Shown here: piece after piece, positions 25,475 to 34,048 of the stretch | How positions within the stretch are numbered: the stretch's first letter is position 1 | Layout of the letters: each line of letters opens with the position of its first letter | DNA from: WHSW01 sp963767475 | Lineage (GTDB): Bacteria > Actinomycetota > Thermoleophilia > Solirubrobacterales > 70-9 | Assembly (NCBI GenBank): GCA_963767475.1 | Contig: CAVYEI010000003.1 | Coordinates: 1,116,001 to 1,180,000 of the forward strand | DNA length: 64,000 bases | Direction: 5' to 3' | Notes under the pieces: generated by a model | Databases searched by the model: none | The model's input: the letters and a program-made list of their open reading frames with translations, nothing else | Told to the model about the DNA's origin: nothing | Position numbers and translations under genes: made by a program

Positions 25475-25490
25475 TGCAAGCGGGCTTGCA
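25475..25490. promoter_or_regulatory. 16-bp palindromic operator candidate
   Basis: TGCAAGC-GG-GCTTGCA is a perfect inverted repeat just downstream of hxlR and directly upstream of the 604-residue gene. It could be the binding site of the adjacent HxlR-type regulator. The binding partner is inferred only from proximity. Confidence 0.5.
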
Positions 25491-25508
25491 GGTCGCGGAG
25501 CCGTCGGC

Positions 25509-25820
25509 TCAGACGGCGACCAGCCACTGCTGGCCGTAGGTGCGCATCTCCTCGATCACCGGGACCAGGGCCCGGCCCTTCTCGGTCAGCGCGTACTCGA
25601 CCCGCGGCGGAACCTCGGGGTAGGTATGGCGCTCGATGATCTCGCACTCCTCGAGCGCGCGCAGGCGCAGCGACAGGGTCCGCGGGCTGATCCCGGCGAG
25701 CGAGCGCTCGAGCTCACAGAAGCGACAGTTGGAATCGGCGAGGTCGCGGATCACGAGGAGCGTCCACTTGCCTGAGATGATCTCGGCGCAACTACCGACG
25801 GGACAGGGGGACTCGTTCAT
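25509..25820 (-). CDS. HxlR-family winged-helix transcriptional regulator
   Basis: 103 residues starting MNESPCPVGSCAEIISGKWT. The family pattern is complete: CPVGSCAEIISGKWTLLVIRDL, FCELERSLAGISPRTLSLRL, and the winged-helix turn HTYPEVPPRVEYALTEKGRAL. Conserved cysteines at the N-terminus (CPVGSC) may sense electrophiles or redox state, as known for some HxlR/DUF24 members. It lies between pilT and the 604-residue gene on the same strand and may regulate either, or itself. The promoter upstream overlaps an inverted repeat. Confidence 0.9.
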   Translation of the reverse strand: MNESPCPVGSCAEIISGKWTLLVIRDLADSNCRFCELERSLAGISPRTLSLRLRALEECEIIERHTYPEVPPRVEYALTEKGRALVPVIEEMRTYGQQWLVAV

Positions 25821-25873
25821 GGCTCACATTCGGCCGGGGCGAAAGCGGTTGGGTGGTGCCGCGGCTCAGGTGC

Positions 25874-25903
25874 GAGTATAGCCAACGCTTCAGGAAATGA
25901 AGC
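25874..25903 (-). promoter_or_regulatory. hxlR promoter overlapping an inverted repeat
   Basis: On the minus strand GCTTCA (-35) and TATACT (-10, 25874-25879) are 17 nt apart. CGCTTCA/TGAAGCG arms (25885-25891 and 25897-25903) overlap the -35, as expected for an autoregulated repressor gene. Confidence 0.5.
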
Positions 25904-25930
25904 GCCTTTTCGGGGGCTGGGAGCGGTGCT

Positions 25931-27100
25931 TCAGGCGCCGAGCATCGAGGCTGGTGCGGACCCGGGCGCCGGCGCGGCGGACTCCTCGGGGTCGTCCTCG
26001 AGCACCTGCTCAATGCCGCTCGAGCGCTGACCCTTGGCGTCGAGCATGAGCTTGAAGTCGGTCGGGCTGGAGGCGACCTCCAACGCCAGCTCTGCGTCGA
26101 CGTCGCCGGCCATCACGTGGCCGAGCAACGCCTGGTCGTAAGTCTGCATGCCGTAGAACTCGCCCTCGGCGATCACCTCGGTGAGACGGCCGGTCTCCTT
26201 CGGGTTCAGGATCAGATCCTGAACCCGGCCCGTGGCGACCAGCACCTCGCAGACGGCGACCCGGCCCTCGCCGCCCTTCTTCTTCACCAGTCGCTGGCCG
26301 ACCACGCCACGCAGGGTGGCGGCCAGCATCACGCGTGCCTGCTGCTGCAGGTGGGGCGGGAAGAAGTCGATGATCCGGTTGACGGTCTCGGTCGCGTCGA
26401 GGGTGTGCAGGGTGGAGAGCACGAGGTGGCCCGTCTCGGCGGCCGAGAGCGCGGTGCGCACCGTCTCCTCGTCGCGCATCTCCCCGATCAGGATCACGTC
26501 GGGGTCCTGGCGCAGGATCCGCCGCATCGCCTTGGCGAAGCTCTCCGTGTCCATGCCGACCTCACGCTGGCTGATGATCGAGCGCTTGTCTCGATGCAGG
26601 TACTCGATCGGATCCTCGAGCGTGATGATGTTGCGCGCCCGAGTCGCGTTGATGTGGTCGAGCATCGCTGCCAGCGTCGTCGACTTGCCCGAGCCGGTGG
26701 TTCCGGTCAGGAGGACGATCCCGCGCGATTCCTCGGCCAGCGTGTTGATCACCGCGGGCAGGCCGAGATCCTCCGCCGTGCGGATCTGGAACGGGATCGC
26801 GCGGCAGGCGATCGCGACGCTGCCGCGCTGGCGAAAGGCGTTGACGCGAAAGCGCGAGAGGCCCGGCACGGAGTAAGAGAAGTCGGCCTCACCGGAGCGA
26901 TCGAACTCGGCCAGGATGTCCTCGTCCTTGGCGATCTGGCGAAAGGCCCGCTCGGTGTCCTCGGGGGTCAGGGGGTCGGCGCCCTCGATCGGCTGCAGCG
27001 CACCGTGGACGCGCAGCATCGGCGGCGAGGGGACCTTGACGTGGAGATCCGAGCCCTCGCCCTCGACGACCTTGCGCAGCGCTGCATCGATGTCGAACAT
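25931..27100 (-). CDS. pilT: PilT-type retraction ATPase
   Basis: 389 residues starting MFDIDAALRKVVEGEGSDLH (the SDLH motif of PilT/PilU). Walker A is LTGTTGSGKSTTLAAMLDHI. The Asp box, DPDVILIGEMRDEETVRTAL, and the His box, SAAETGHLVLSTLHT, are intact. A Pro-Ala-rich tail of about 30 residues follows the ATPase core. It powers type IV pilus retraction in organisms with a PilBCD system. No pilB, pilC or pilin gene is in this window, so it is a solitary copy here. The start has AAGGGG 4 nt before the ATG, unlike the leaderless starts around it. Confidence 0.92.
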   Translation of the reverse strand: MFDIDAALRKVVEGEGSDLHVKVPSPPMLRVHGALQPIEGADPLTPEDTERAFRQIAKDEDILAEFDRSGEADFSYSVPGLSRFRVNAFRQRGSVAIACRAIPFQIRTAEDLGLPAVINTLAEESRGIVLLTGTTGSGKSTTLAAMLDHINATRARNIITLEDPIEYLHRDKRSIISQREVGMDTESFAKAMRRILRQDPDVILIGEMRDEETVRTALSAAETGHLVLSTLHTLDATETVNRIIDFFPPHLQQQARVMLAATLRGVVGQRLVKKKGGEGRVAVCEVLVATGRVQDLILNPKETGRLTEVIAEGEFYGMQTYDQALLGHVMAGDVDAELALEVASSPTDFKLMLDAKGQRSSGIEQVLEDDPEESAAPAPGSAPASMLGA

Positions 27101-27152
27101 CAGACCCCTTATCGGGCGCCAAGCGCCCCGGCTTGAGCGCTGGCAGCGACTT

Positions 27153-28739
27153 TCAGCCAGGCGGCGGCACGGACACGTCCAGGCGGCATTCCTCGCCCGC
27201 GCACGCGCGCAGCTGCGCGAGCGCTCCCGCGAGCGCCGCGCGGGTGACTGCGTAGGCGGGATCGACGTGGCGACTGCGCAGCTCGGCCGGGTCGAGCTCG
27301 AGGTCGTAGAGCTCGAGATCGGTGACCGTCCCGGAGCCGATCGGCAGGCCGAATCCCTGCTCGAGGCTCGGCACCTCGGCCCGGTAGTGCTCGACGTAGG
27401 TGTAGCGGCGGGTGCGCACCCCGATCCAGGAAGGGGCGACGAAGCTGCCCGTCGCCGTGCGACGTGGCGGCCGCTTCGACTCGATCAGGATCGCGCGGTC
27501 GGGATCGCCGCGGCCGTAGGTGTAGGGGGCGAGCGAGCGGCCGTCGGCGGGGCGGTCGATCGCCGGCGGGATCGGCGTCACCTCGGCGAGCTCGACGATC
27601 GTCGGCGCCAGGTCGACGTTGGTGACCGGATCGGCAACATGTGCGCCCGCCGGGATCGCCGGCCCGCGGATCACCAGCGGCACCTTGATCGCCTCCTCGT
27701 AGGGCTGCACCTTCTCCGCCCGGATCCGGTGCTCGCCGTGCATGTAGCCGTTGTCCGAGGTGAAGATCACATAGGTGCGATCGGTGAGCCGGGCGGCGTC
27801 GAGGGCGGCGTCGATCTCGGCGACCGCGCGATCGACCGCCAGCAGGCTCGCGAGCTCGCAGCGGTAGCGCTCGGTGAGGTCCCCGATCGCCCGCTTGTCG
27901 AGTCGATGGCGACCGCGGACGGCGCCCGGCTTGTCGGACATGTCGGCCTCGTTGAACGAGGCTCCCATCGGCAGCGCCCTGTCGGCGAAGGCGCCCGCGT
28001 CACGCGGCGCGGGCTTTGCCTTCGCGGTCTCGAACTTGAACGGCTTGCCGTTCGCGCAGCGCCTGCCGGCGGCGTCGTTGCGCCCGCGCCCCCAGTGCGG
28101 CGCGGTGTAGGAGACGTGGAGGAAGAACGGGTCCGGATTGCCGGCATGCGCGCGGATGTAGGGCAGCGCGTAGTCGCGGGTGAGCACGTCGGTGAGGTAC
28201 TCGTCGCCGTCGTCGCCGTAGTCGACCTTGCCCCCGCGCGAGTCGGTGATCTCGTAGCCGAAGTAGTTGACCATCGTCGGCGAGGTCAGGGCCCAGAAGC
28301 GGTCCCATCCGGGCGCGGGCTCGAGCGTGCGGTAGGCGTGCAGCCACTTGCCGACCAGGGCGGTGTCGTAGCCGGCCGCGTCGAGCCAGGCCGGCAACAC
28401 CCTGGCCGGATCGCGAAGCGCCCCGTAGCCACCCCCGTTTCGCTCCTGGTTGTCGATCACGCCGTGGTTGTGGGCGTACTGGCCGGTGATCCAGCTCGCG
28501 CGCGATGGACAGCAGAGCGGAAACGAGGAGATGTTGTTGTCGAAGCTGACGCCGCGGTCGATCAACAGCTCGCGAACCCGGGGCATCGCCGCCATCGAGG
28601 CCCGCGTCTGATCGTCGGTGGTGATCAGGATGATGTTCGGCTTGCGCACAGCGCCGTCGGCCTGCGGCCCCTGATCGGCGAGCCGGGCGGCGAGCGCGCA
28701 GACGAGCAGCACGCCGACGGCCACTCGCCAGCGGATCAT
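27153..28739 (-). CDS. Secreted sulfatase, GlcNAc-6-sulfatase-like
   Basis: 528 residues. The N-terminal signal peptide is MIRWRVAVGVLLVCALAARL. Metal ligands are in NIILITTDDQTRASMAAMPR. The formylglycine motif C-x-P-x-R is FPLCCPSRASWITGQYAHNH. Later conserved residues are VIFTSDNGYMHGEHRIRAEK and PLVIRGPAI. The CCPSR plus GQYAHNH pattern recalls human GNS-type sulfatases of glycosaminoglycan breakdown, so a sulfated sugar is a reasonable substrate guess. The ATG at 28739 overlaps the stop of the upstream sulfatase (ATGA), so the two are cotranscribed. No formylglycine-generating enzyme is seen in the window. Confidence 0.88.
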   Translation of the reverse strand: MIRWRVAVGVLLVCALAARLADQGPQADGAVRKPNIILITTDDQTRASMAAMPRVRELLIDRGVSFDNNISSFPLCCPSRASWITGQYAHNHGVIDNQERNGGGYGALRDPARVLPAWLDAAGYDTALVGKWLHAYRTLEPAPGWDRFWALTSPTMVNYFGYEITDSRGGKVDYGDDGDEYLTDVLTRDYALPYIRAHAGNPDPFFLHVSYTAPHWGRGRNDAAGRRCANGKPFKFETAKAKPAPRDAGAFADRALPMGASFNEADMSDKPGAVRGRHRLDKRAIGDLTERYRCELASLLAVDRAVAEIDAALDAARLTDRTYVIFTSDNGYMHGEHRIRAEKVQPYEEAIKVPLVIRGPAIPAGAHVADPVTNVDLAPTIVELAEVTPIPPAIDRPADGRSLAPYTYGRGDPDRAILIESKRPPRRTATGSFVAPSWIGVRTRRYTYVEHYRAEVPSLEQGFGLPIGSGTVTDLELYDLELDPAELRSRHVDPAYAVTRAALAGALAQLRACAGEECRLDVSVPPPG

Positions 28740-30331
28740 CGCTTCGGCCCGCTCACCGGGGCGCTGAGAACGCACTCGGGCCCCGAGCAGTCCTCGAGCT
28801 CCGCGACCAGGTCTGCGAGCTCCGCGCGGGCCGCGCCGTAGGCCGGGTCGCGGTCGAGGTTGCGGAGCTGGTTCGGGTCGCGGACGAGGTCGTAGAGCTC
28901 GCGCTCGGTCGTTCGTCCGGCCCCGATCGGAGCCGCGATCCCCTCGGTCTGGGTGTCGAAGTTCGCGCGGCGATGCTCGAAGTAGGCGTAGCGCTGGGTG
29001 CGCACGCCGACGTAGGAGCGGACCTTGTAGCCGTGGCGCGATTCAGCGACGTTGTCGCGCCCCTCGATCAGGACCGCGCGGCCGGGGTTCGACGGCCCAC
29101 CGGCAAGCGCGACGACCTGGGAGCTGCCGTCGATCGGCCGGTAGAGCTCGGGCGGCATCTCGGCGCCCGCGAAGTTGAGGATCGTCGGCGCCAGATCGAC
29201 GTTCGCCACCGGTGCCTCGATCACCGCCCCGGGGACGACCGCCGGCCCGCGGATCAGCAGCGGGATCCGGATCGCCTCCTCGTAGGGGACGTTCTTGCCG
29301 CGCTTGATCCGATGTTCGCCGGCCATCACCCCCTGGTCCGTGAGGAAGATCAGCACCGTGTTCTCGAGCTGCCCGGTGAGTCGCAGCTGCTCGACGATCT
29401 GGCCGACGCCGTCGTCGAGCGCCCGCAGGGCCGCCAGCCCGCAGCGATAGTCGCGATCGATCGTCTCCAGCTCCTTGTCGGACAGCGGCGGCCGGCGGCG
29501 GACGAACTTCGGCTTGTCGGAGACGTCGCGCTCGTCGAAGGACGGCGAGTGGGGCACCTGCGTGTGCAGGTAGTGGCGGGCGTAGCGCGGCGGCGGGATC
29601 GCGCTCTGCTTGCTCGAGCGCTCGCCGGGCGGACCGTCTGAACAGCGGTGACCGGCAGCGTCGTTGCGGCCGATCCCGGAGTGCGGCGGGTGGTAGGCGA
29701 GCCAGAGGAAGAAGGGGCCGGGCTCGACCGCCTGCGCGCCGATGTAGGGCAGCGCGTAGTCGCGCGTGAGGACGTCGGTCTGGTAGTCGGCCGGCTGGTC
29801 GCCGTAGTGGCGCGGCTTGCCGTCGGCCTCGAAGACGTCGTAGTCATAGAAGGAGGAGAGCCCGTCGCCTCCCTCGCCGACCAGCCCCGACCACAGGTCC
29901 CAGCCCGGCGGCGCGGCCCGCGGGGTGCGGAAGCCGTTCAGCCACTTGCCGGCGAAGGCGGTGTCGTAGCCGTCGGCCTGCAGCCAGGCCGCGATGTTGC
30001 GCTCGGGGTCGAGCAGGGCGCGGTAGCCGCCGCCGCTGAGCGGGTTGTTGCCGCGCGTGCCGTGGTTGTGCGCGTACTCGCCGGTGAGCAGGGTCGCGCG
30101 AGCCGGACAGCAGAGCGGGAAGGTGGCGAAGGCGTTGGTGAACGTGGTCCCGCGGGCGCCGAGCTCGCGCTTGACCGTCGGCAGGGCCTGCATCATCCCC
30201 GACCCCTGGTCGTCGCTCATGACGACGATGATGTTCGGGCCGGCGGCCTCTCCCGCCCGTGCCGGAGAGCCGCCGAGCGCGAGCACGGCGGCGACCGGCG
30301 CGACCGCCAGCGCGACCGCGACCGCGGTCAA
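28736..30331 (-). CDS. Secreted sulfatase, paralogue of the neighbour
   Basis: 531 residues from a TTG start. The signal peptide is AVAVALAVAPVAAVLALGG. Metal ligands are in NIIVVMSDDQGSGMMQALPT, and the formylglycine motif is FPLCCPARATLLTGEYAHNH. TVLIFLTDQGVMAGEHRIKR and PLLIRGPAVV follow. It is clearly homologous to the downstream sulfatase, yet with many differences, so the duplication is old. Substrate specificities of the pair are likely different. The frame stays open upstream of the TTG with a basic TWRRG segment, so the true start may be somewhat earlier; no ATG is available there. Confidence 0.87.
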   Translation of the reverse strand: MTAVAVALAVAPVAAVLALGGSPARAGEAAGPNIIVVMSDDQGSGMMQALPTVKRELGARGTTFTNAFATFPLCCPARATLLTGEYAHNHGTRGNNPLSGGGYRALLDPERNIAAWLQADGYDTAFAGKWLNGFRTPRAAPPGWDLWSGLVGEGGDGLSSFYDYDVFEADGKPRHYGDQPADYQTDVLTRDYALPYIGAQAVEPGPFFLWLAYHPPHSGIGRNDAAGHRCSDGPPGERSSKQSAIPPPRYARHYLHTQVPHSPSFDERDVSDKPKFVRRRPPLSDKELETIDRDYRCGLAALRALDDGVGQIVEQLRLTGQLENTVLIFLTDQGVMAGEHRIKRGKNVPYEEAIRIPLLIRGPAVVPGAVIEAPVANVDLAPTILNFAGAEMPPELYRPIDGSSQVVALAGGPSNPGRAVLIEGRDNVAESRHGYKVRSYVGVRTQRYAYFEHRRANFDTQTEGIAAPIGAGRTTERELYDLVRDPNQLRNLDRDPAYGAARAELADLVAELEDCSGPECVLSAPVSGPKR

Positions 30332-30407
30332 TCCTCGTCTCCAGGTCCCCGCCTCGATCGGGAAACGGTAGCGACGCGGAAGCGTCGGGCGGAGCGGCGC
30401 CGGGCTA

Positions 30408-31847
30408 CTAGGGGCTCTTGATCGTGGTCTGAAGCGGCGCGTTCAGGCCCACCGCGAGCTGGTTCGCGACGGCGGCAGTCATCCCCGGACCGGAGAGGAT
30501 GTCTGTCGTGGTCGTCTTCAGGGTGTCGGTCGGGGTGCTGCGCGGGTCTGTGTTCGGCATCGAGTAGGTCGAGCGCAGGCCGCCCTGACCGTAGGCCTCA
30601 GCGTCGCCCCAACACTGGAGATTCGGGGCCGGCGTGGAGTCGTCGAGGTACCAGTCGTGGCCGTCGGCGAGCAGCTCGGCGGCGAAGCTTCCCTCGGCCC
30701 GGTCGGCCGAGAACAGCGATCCCTGGGCGCCCGTCCACAGGCGCCAGGAGGCGACGCCGTCGGCGAGGGCCTCGGGGCTTCCGTCGACGGCCACGCCCGC
30801 GGGGTTGAGCGAGTCGAGGTAGGTCATCCCGAGCCCCGCGGCGCTCAGGTCGTGGTAGATCATCGGCCCCGGGACGGGGTGCACGCGCAGGTCGGTGACG
30901 ACCAGGTGACGGTCCGGATAGAAGATGTGGGTGCGCTCGGTCAGCGGGCCGCTGTTGGCGCCGACGTAGGAGCGGATCGCCCGCACCGGCCCGTCGAGGT
31001 TGGCGACGAACGCTCCCTCGGCATCGTTGAAGGTCGCCTCGCTTCGCTGGCAGGTCAGCGGGCCGAACTGGAACTTGAAGCCGTCGAGGATGTCGACGGC
31101 GGAGGCGCCGCCGGCCTTGATCGCGAGGGCGTCGTAGAACCAGCGGTCCGAGAAGCCGATCGAGTAGGCGTCGGTGTCGATCGTCGACGACTCCGGGTTC
31201 GGGCCGTCGGCGCGCTTGTAGGTCGACTTGTAGTCGCCGCTGGCGAGGTCGAACGTGTAGCGCACGTAGTCCTTGCCGGCGCTGGGGTCGAGCCCGCCCT
31301 TGGAGGCGAACAGATAGAGGAAGCCGTTCGGGCCGCCGAGCGGGTCGCTGAGCTTGACCCGGGTCTCGGTCTTGCGGCGTACGCCCTTCGGCCGTTCGGC
31401 ATTCTTGCCGGCCTTCTCGCCGGAATCGCTGGCGATCACCGCGACCTCGTCGTCGGAGTCGAGCCCGGCGACCGGGTCGGCGCCGACGAAGGTGCTCGGA
31501 TCGGCGTACTGGAGCGCCTGCTGGCCGATCGGGGCCGTGCCGTATACGGTCCCGTCGACTCCGGGCGCCGCGTTGCCGCCCGGGGCGCCGCCGAAGTCGA
31601 CCAGCTTGCGCTCGTCGAGCTGCACCGGGACCTGCTTCCAGCGCGCCTTGCCGTGCTTGGGATCGCGGTGGCGAAAGGCGGCGAGCTCGGAGGCGGGAAC
31701 GCCGTCGAGCGTGGCGAGTGCGGCGCCGCTGAGCACGACCGGATCGCCGCGACCCTGGTAGCCGGCGGACGCGCTTGGCGCCGCGACGAGCATCCCGACC
31801 GTCGCGGCGCCCAGCAGGGCCAGTCTCAAAGCGGGCGTCCTTGCCAT
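30408..31847 (-). CDS. Secreted protein of unknown family
   Basis: 479 residues. The signal peptide is MARTPALRLALLGAATVGML, cleaved near PSASAGYQGRGD. The mature protein is beta-rich: GDPVVLSGAALATLDGVPAS, KQVPVQLDERKLVDFGG, DSDDEVAVIASDSGEK, then DRWFYDALAIKAGG, FKFQFGPLTCQRSEATFND and RTHIFYPDRHLVVTDLRV. Residues such as PVQLDE and DSDDEVA recur in bacterial secreted proteins with an all-beta fold, but no enzymatic motif is clear. Upstream in-frame starts at 31859 and 31871 would add only a few residues. It sits alone between the sulfatase pair and a divergent coiled-coil gene. Confidence 0.65.
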   Translation of the reverse strand: MARTPALRLALLGAATVGMLVAAPSASAGYQGRGDPVVLSGAALATLDGVPASELAAFRHRDPKHGKARWKQVPVQLDERKLVDFGGAPGGNAAPGVDGTVYGTAPIGQQALQYADPSTFVGADPVAGLDSDDEVAVIASDSGEKAGKNAERPKGVRRKTETRVKLSDPLGGPNGFLYLFASKGGLDPSAGKDYVRYTFDLASGDYKSTYKRADGPNPESSTIDTDAYSIGFSDRWFYDALAIKAGGASAVDILDGFKFQFGPLTCQRSEATFNDAEGAFVANLDGPVRAIRSYVGANSGPLTERTHIFYPDRHLVVTDLRVHPVPGPMIYHDLSAAGLGMTYLDSLNPAGVAVDGSPEALADGVASWRLWTGAQGSLFSADRAEGSFAAELLADGHDWYLDDSTPAPNLQCWGDAEAYGQGGLRSTYSMPNTDPRSTPTDTLKTTTTDILSGPGMTAAVANQLAVGLNAPLQTTIKSP

Positions 31848-31909
31848 CGATGGGCCCATCGGCAGCTTCAACCCTGGGCGCGAGGCAAAGTCGCGCCTGG
31901 ATGGTCACA

Positions 31910-32587
31910 ATGCAGCGCGAGATGGGGAGACTGGCGTGGAGGCGAGCATGGACGCTCGCGGCGGCGGGAATCGCGGCGGTGGCCGCGGCTCTGGTGGTGT
32001 GGGTGGTCCCGGCCTTCTCCGGCGGCACCGCCGGGAAGTGGACCTGGGTCTCGGGCGCCGTTTTTCAGGACAACGCGCCGGACTTCGGCACCGCCGTGAT
32101 GGTCGCCTACAACGGCGGCTCGGAGCCACAGGAGGTCACCGTGCGTGGGATCGAGCCCGGCGGCGCGACCGTCGCCCCCACCACCTCGGCGACGGCGACG
32201 ATCCAGCCCGGAAAGGCTAGCCAGTGGTCCTGGGATTGCGCGTCCGGGTTCGGATGCCAACATGTTTACGAGCTGACGACGGCGAGCGACGACGTGGTCC
32301 CGTCGCTGATCATCGACGAGGTGGCCACCACCGGCCTGACCTACGCCGGTCTGGTTCCGCCGGGCGCGTTCACCGTCTTCGGGCCCGACGGGAACACCGT
32401 CGACTCGACGGCGCAGAGCGTCAGCGGCGCGACCGCGGCGCTGCAGGCCGAAGCCGACAGCCTCCAGGGTGACGCCGCGCAGGTCAAGGCCGACACGGCG
32501 CAGCTCAAGGCCGACACGGCGAAGCTGCGCAAGGACAACAAGAAGCTGCGCAAGCAGCTGAAGCGCGTCCTGAAAGCGGTGCGCTAG
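31910..32587 (+). CDS. Membrane-anchored or secreted protein with C-terminal heptad coiled coil
   Basis: 225 residues with several possible ATG starts between 31901 and 31922. One N-terminal hydrophobic segment (WTLAAAGIAAVAAALVVWVV) is followed by an extracytoplasmic beta domain with CASGFGCQHVYELTTA and a two-cysteine motif. The C-terminus is a repeated charged helix, QLKADTAKLRKDNKKLRKQL and neighbouring VKADTAQLKADTA, ideal for a coiled coil. It could anchor a surface complex or bind peptidoglycan; nothing in the sequence decides. It diverges from the secreted orphan at 30408-31847. Confidence 0.6.
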   Translation: MQREMGRLAWRRAWTLAAAGIAAVAAALVVWVVPAFSGGTAGKWTWVSGAVFQDNAPDFGTAVMVAYNGGSEPQEVTVRGIEPGGATVAPTTSATATIQPGKASQWSWDCASGFGCQHVYELTTASDDVVPSLIIDEVATTGLTYAGLVPPGAFTVFGPDGNTVDSTAQSVSGATAALQAEADSLQGDAAQVKADTAQLKADTAKLRKDNKKLRKQLKRVLKAVR

Positions 32588-32593
32588 CCGGCG

Positions 32594-33697
32594 CTAGGCG
32601 ACTTCGCGCAGCTTCTGGGCCTCGGCGAGGCTCTGCAGCTTCTTCAGGCTCTGGTTCTCGATCTGGCGGATGCGCTCGCGGGTGACGTTGAACGTGCGCC
32701 CGACCTCGTCGAGGGTGCGCGGATGCTCGCCGCCGAGCCCGTAGCGGAGCTCGAGCACGCGACGCTCGCGGTAGGAAAGGTTCTCCAGTGCCTCGCGCAG
32801 CGCCTCCTTGGTCAGCAGGTCGGCGGCGCGCTCGAACGGCGACTCGGCCTTCTCGTCGGCGATGAACTGGCCGAACTCCGACTCCTCCTCGTCGCCGACC
32901 GGCTTCTCGAGCGAGACCGGAGCCTGCGCCGAACGCTTGATCTGGTCGACCTCCTCGGGGTCGATGCCTGTGACCTCGGCGATCTCGTCCGGGGTCGGCT
33001 CGCGGCCGAGCTCGGTGACCAGCTTGCGCTCCGCGCGGCCGATCTTGTTCAGCTTCTCGACCACGTGCACGGGGATGCGGATCGTCCGCGCCTTGTCGGC
33101 GAGCGCGCGGGCGATCGCCTGGCGGATCCACCAGGTCGCATAGGTGGAGAACTTGAACCCCTTGCGGTAGTCGAACTTCTCCGCCGCGCGCACCAGGCCG
33201 AGCGTGCCCTCCTGGATCAGGTCGAGGAAAGGCAGACCCTGGTTGCGGTAGTTCTTGGCGATCGAGACGACCAGGCGGAGGTTGGACTCGACCATCTTCT
33301 GCTTCGCGTCTAGGTCACCGCGCTCGATCCGCTTCGCCAGGTCGACCTCCTCCTGAGCGGTCAGCAGGCGGACCTTGCCGATGTCCTTGAGAAACAGCTG
33401 CAGCGAGTCCGTGGTCATGTCCGGCTTCAGGTCGAGCGCCGCCGACTTGCGGCGCTTGCCGCGCTTGGGCTCGGCCCGCTCGGCATCGGGCGAGGAAGCC
33501 TGGGCGGGGTCGACGTCGTCGACCATCTCCACGCCCTGGGCCTCGAGGTAGCCATAGAGCTCCTCGATGTCGCCGTCGTCGACATCGACCTCGGCCAGCG
33601 CTGTCGCGACCTCGCCATAGGCAACGACGCCGACGGCCTGACCCTTGGTGACGAGGTTCTTGACCTCCTCGAGCTCCTGAAGTTCGGTGATCAGCAT
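32594..33697 (-). CDS. rpoD: RNA polymerase primary sigma factor (sigma-70 family, RpoD/SigA)
   Basis: 367 residues. The N-terminus is the variable region plus sigma region 1.1-like acidic linker. Region 1.2/2 begins at TDSLQLFLKDIGKVRLLTAQ, with NLRLVVSIAKNYRNQGLPFL, LIQEGTLGLVRAAEKFDYRK and FSTYATWWIRQAIARALADK (region 2.4). Region 4 contains LSYRERRVLELRYGLGGEHP and the HTH TLDEVGRTFNVTRERIRQIE. The sequence is typical of the housekeeping factor. The stop lies 7 nt from that of the convergent coiled-coil gene. The promoter upstream is an almost canonical sigma70-type site, so the gene is probably autoregulated. Confidence 0.95.
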   Translation of the reverse strand: MLITELQELEEVKNLVTKGQAVGVVAYGEVATALAEVDVDDGDIEELYGYLEAQGVEMVDDVDPAQASSPDAERAEPKRGKRRKSAALDLKPDMTTDSLQLFLKDIGKVRLLTAQEEVDLAKRIERGDLDAKQKMVESNLRLVVSIAKNYRNQGLPFLDLIQEGTLGLVRAAEKFDYRKGFKFSTYATWWIRQAIARALADKARTIRIPVHVVEKLNKIGRAERKLVTELGREPTPDEIAEVTGIDPEEVDQIKRSAQAPVSLEKPVGDEEESEFGQFIADEKAESPFERAADLLTKEALREALENLSYRERRVLELRYGLGGEHPRTLDEVGRTFNVTRERIRQIENQSLKKLQSLAEAQKLREVA

Positions 33698-34048
33698 CGG
33701 TTGGCTACGTCTTCCTTTCCTGGTCTCTGGGCCCGTAAGTCTTGTTTGTCTTTATCGGCGGCGAGGCCGGGCGCGATAGTCGCGCAGCCTCGTGCCCCCA
33801 ATTCGTCGTCTTGCCGCCCGCCGGCCCCTGCCAGAGCCTCTCTCGTCTTGTGCGTAGCGAGGGTCAAACTTGTGCGCCAAGTGTAGTCGGGGCTCTTGCG
33901 AAGTCAACGGGCCTTTCGCTGTATGCGGGGCATTTCCGGCGAGCGCATGCGGGCGTGCACGGGTAGGAGGGTTCTCAACACCATTACCCGGGCTCGGTTA
34001 CGGGGAACCACAACGCGCCCGTCCGCCGATCGCGCTGGAATACGGATC
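33698..34048. promoter_or_regulatory. rpoD promoter and long leader; 351-nt intergenic region
   Basis: On the minus strand TTGACT (33902-33907) and TACACT (33880-33885) are 16 nt apart, giving a 5-prime leader of roughly 180 nt before the ATG at 33697. That leader contains GC-rich segments that could fold, but I find no known riboswitch. The plus-strand side (33908-34048) holds the start region of the gene at 34049 and shows no other gene. Confidence 0.65.
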
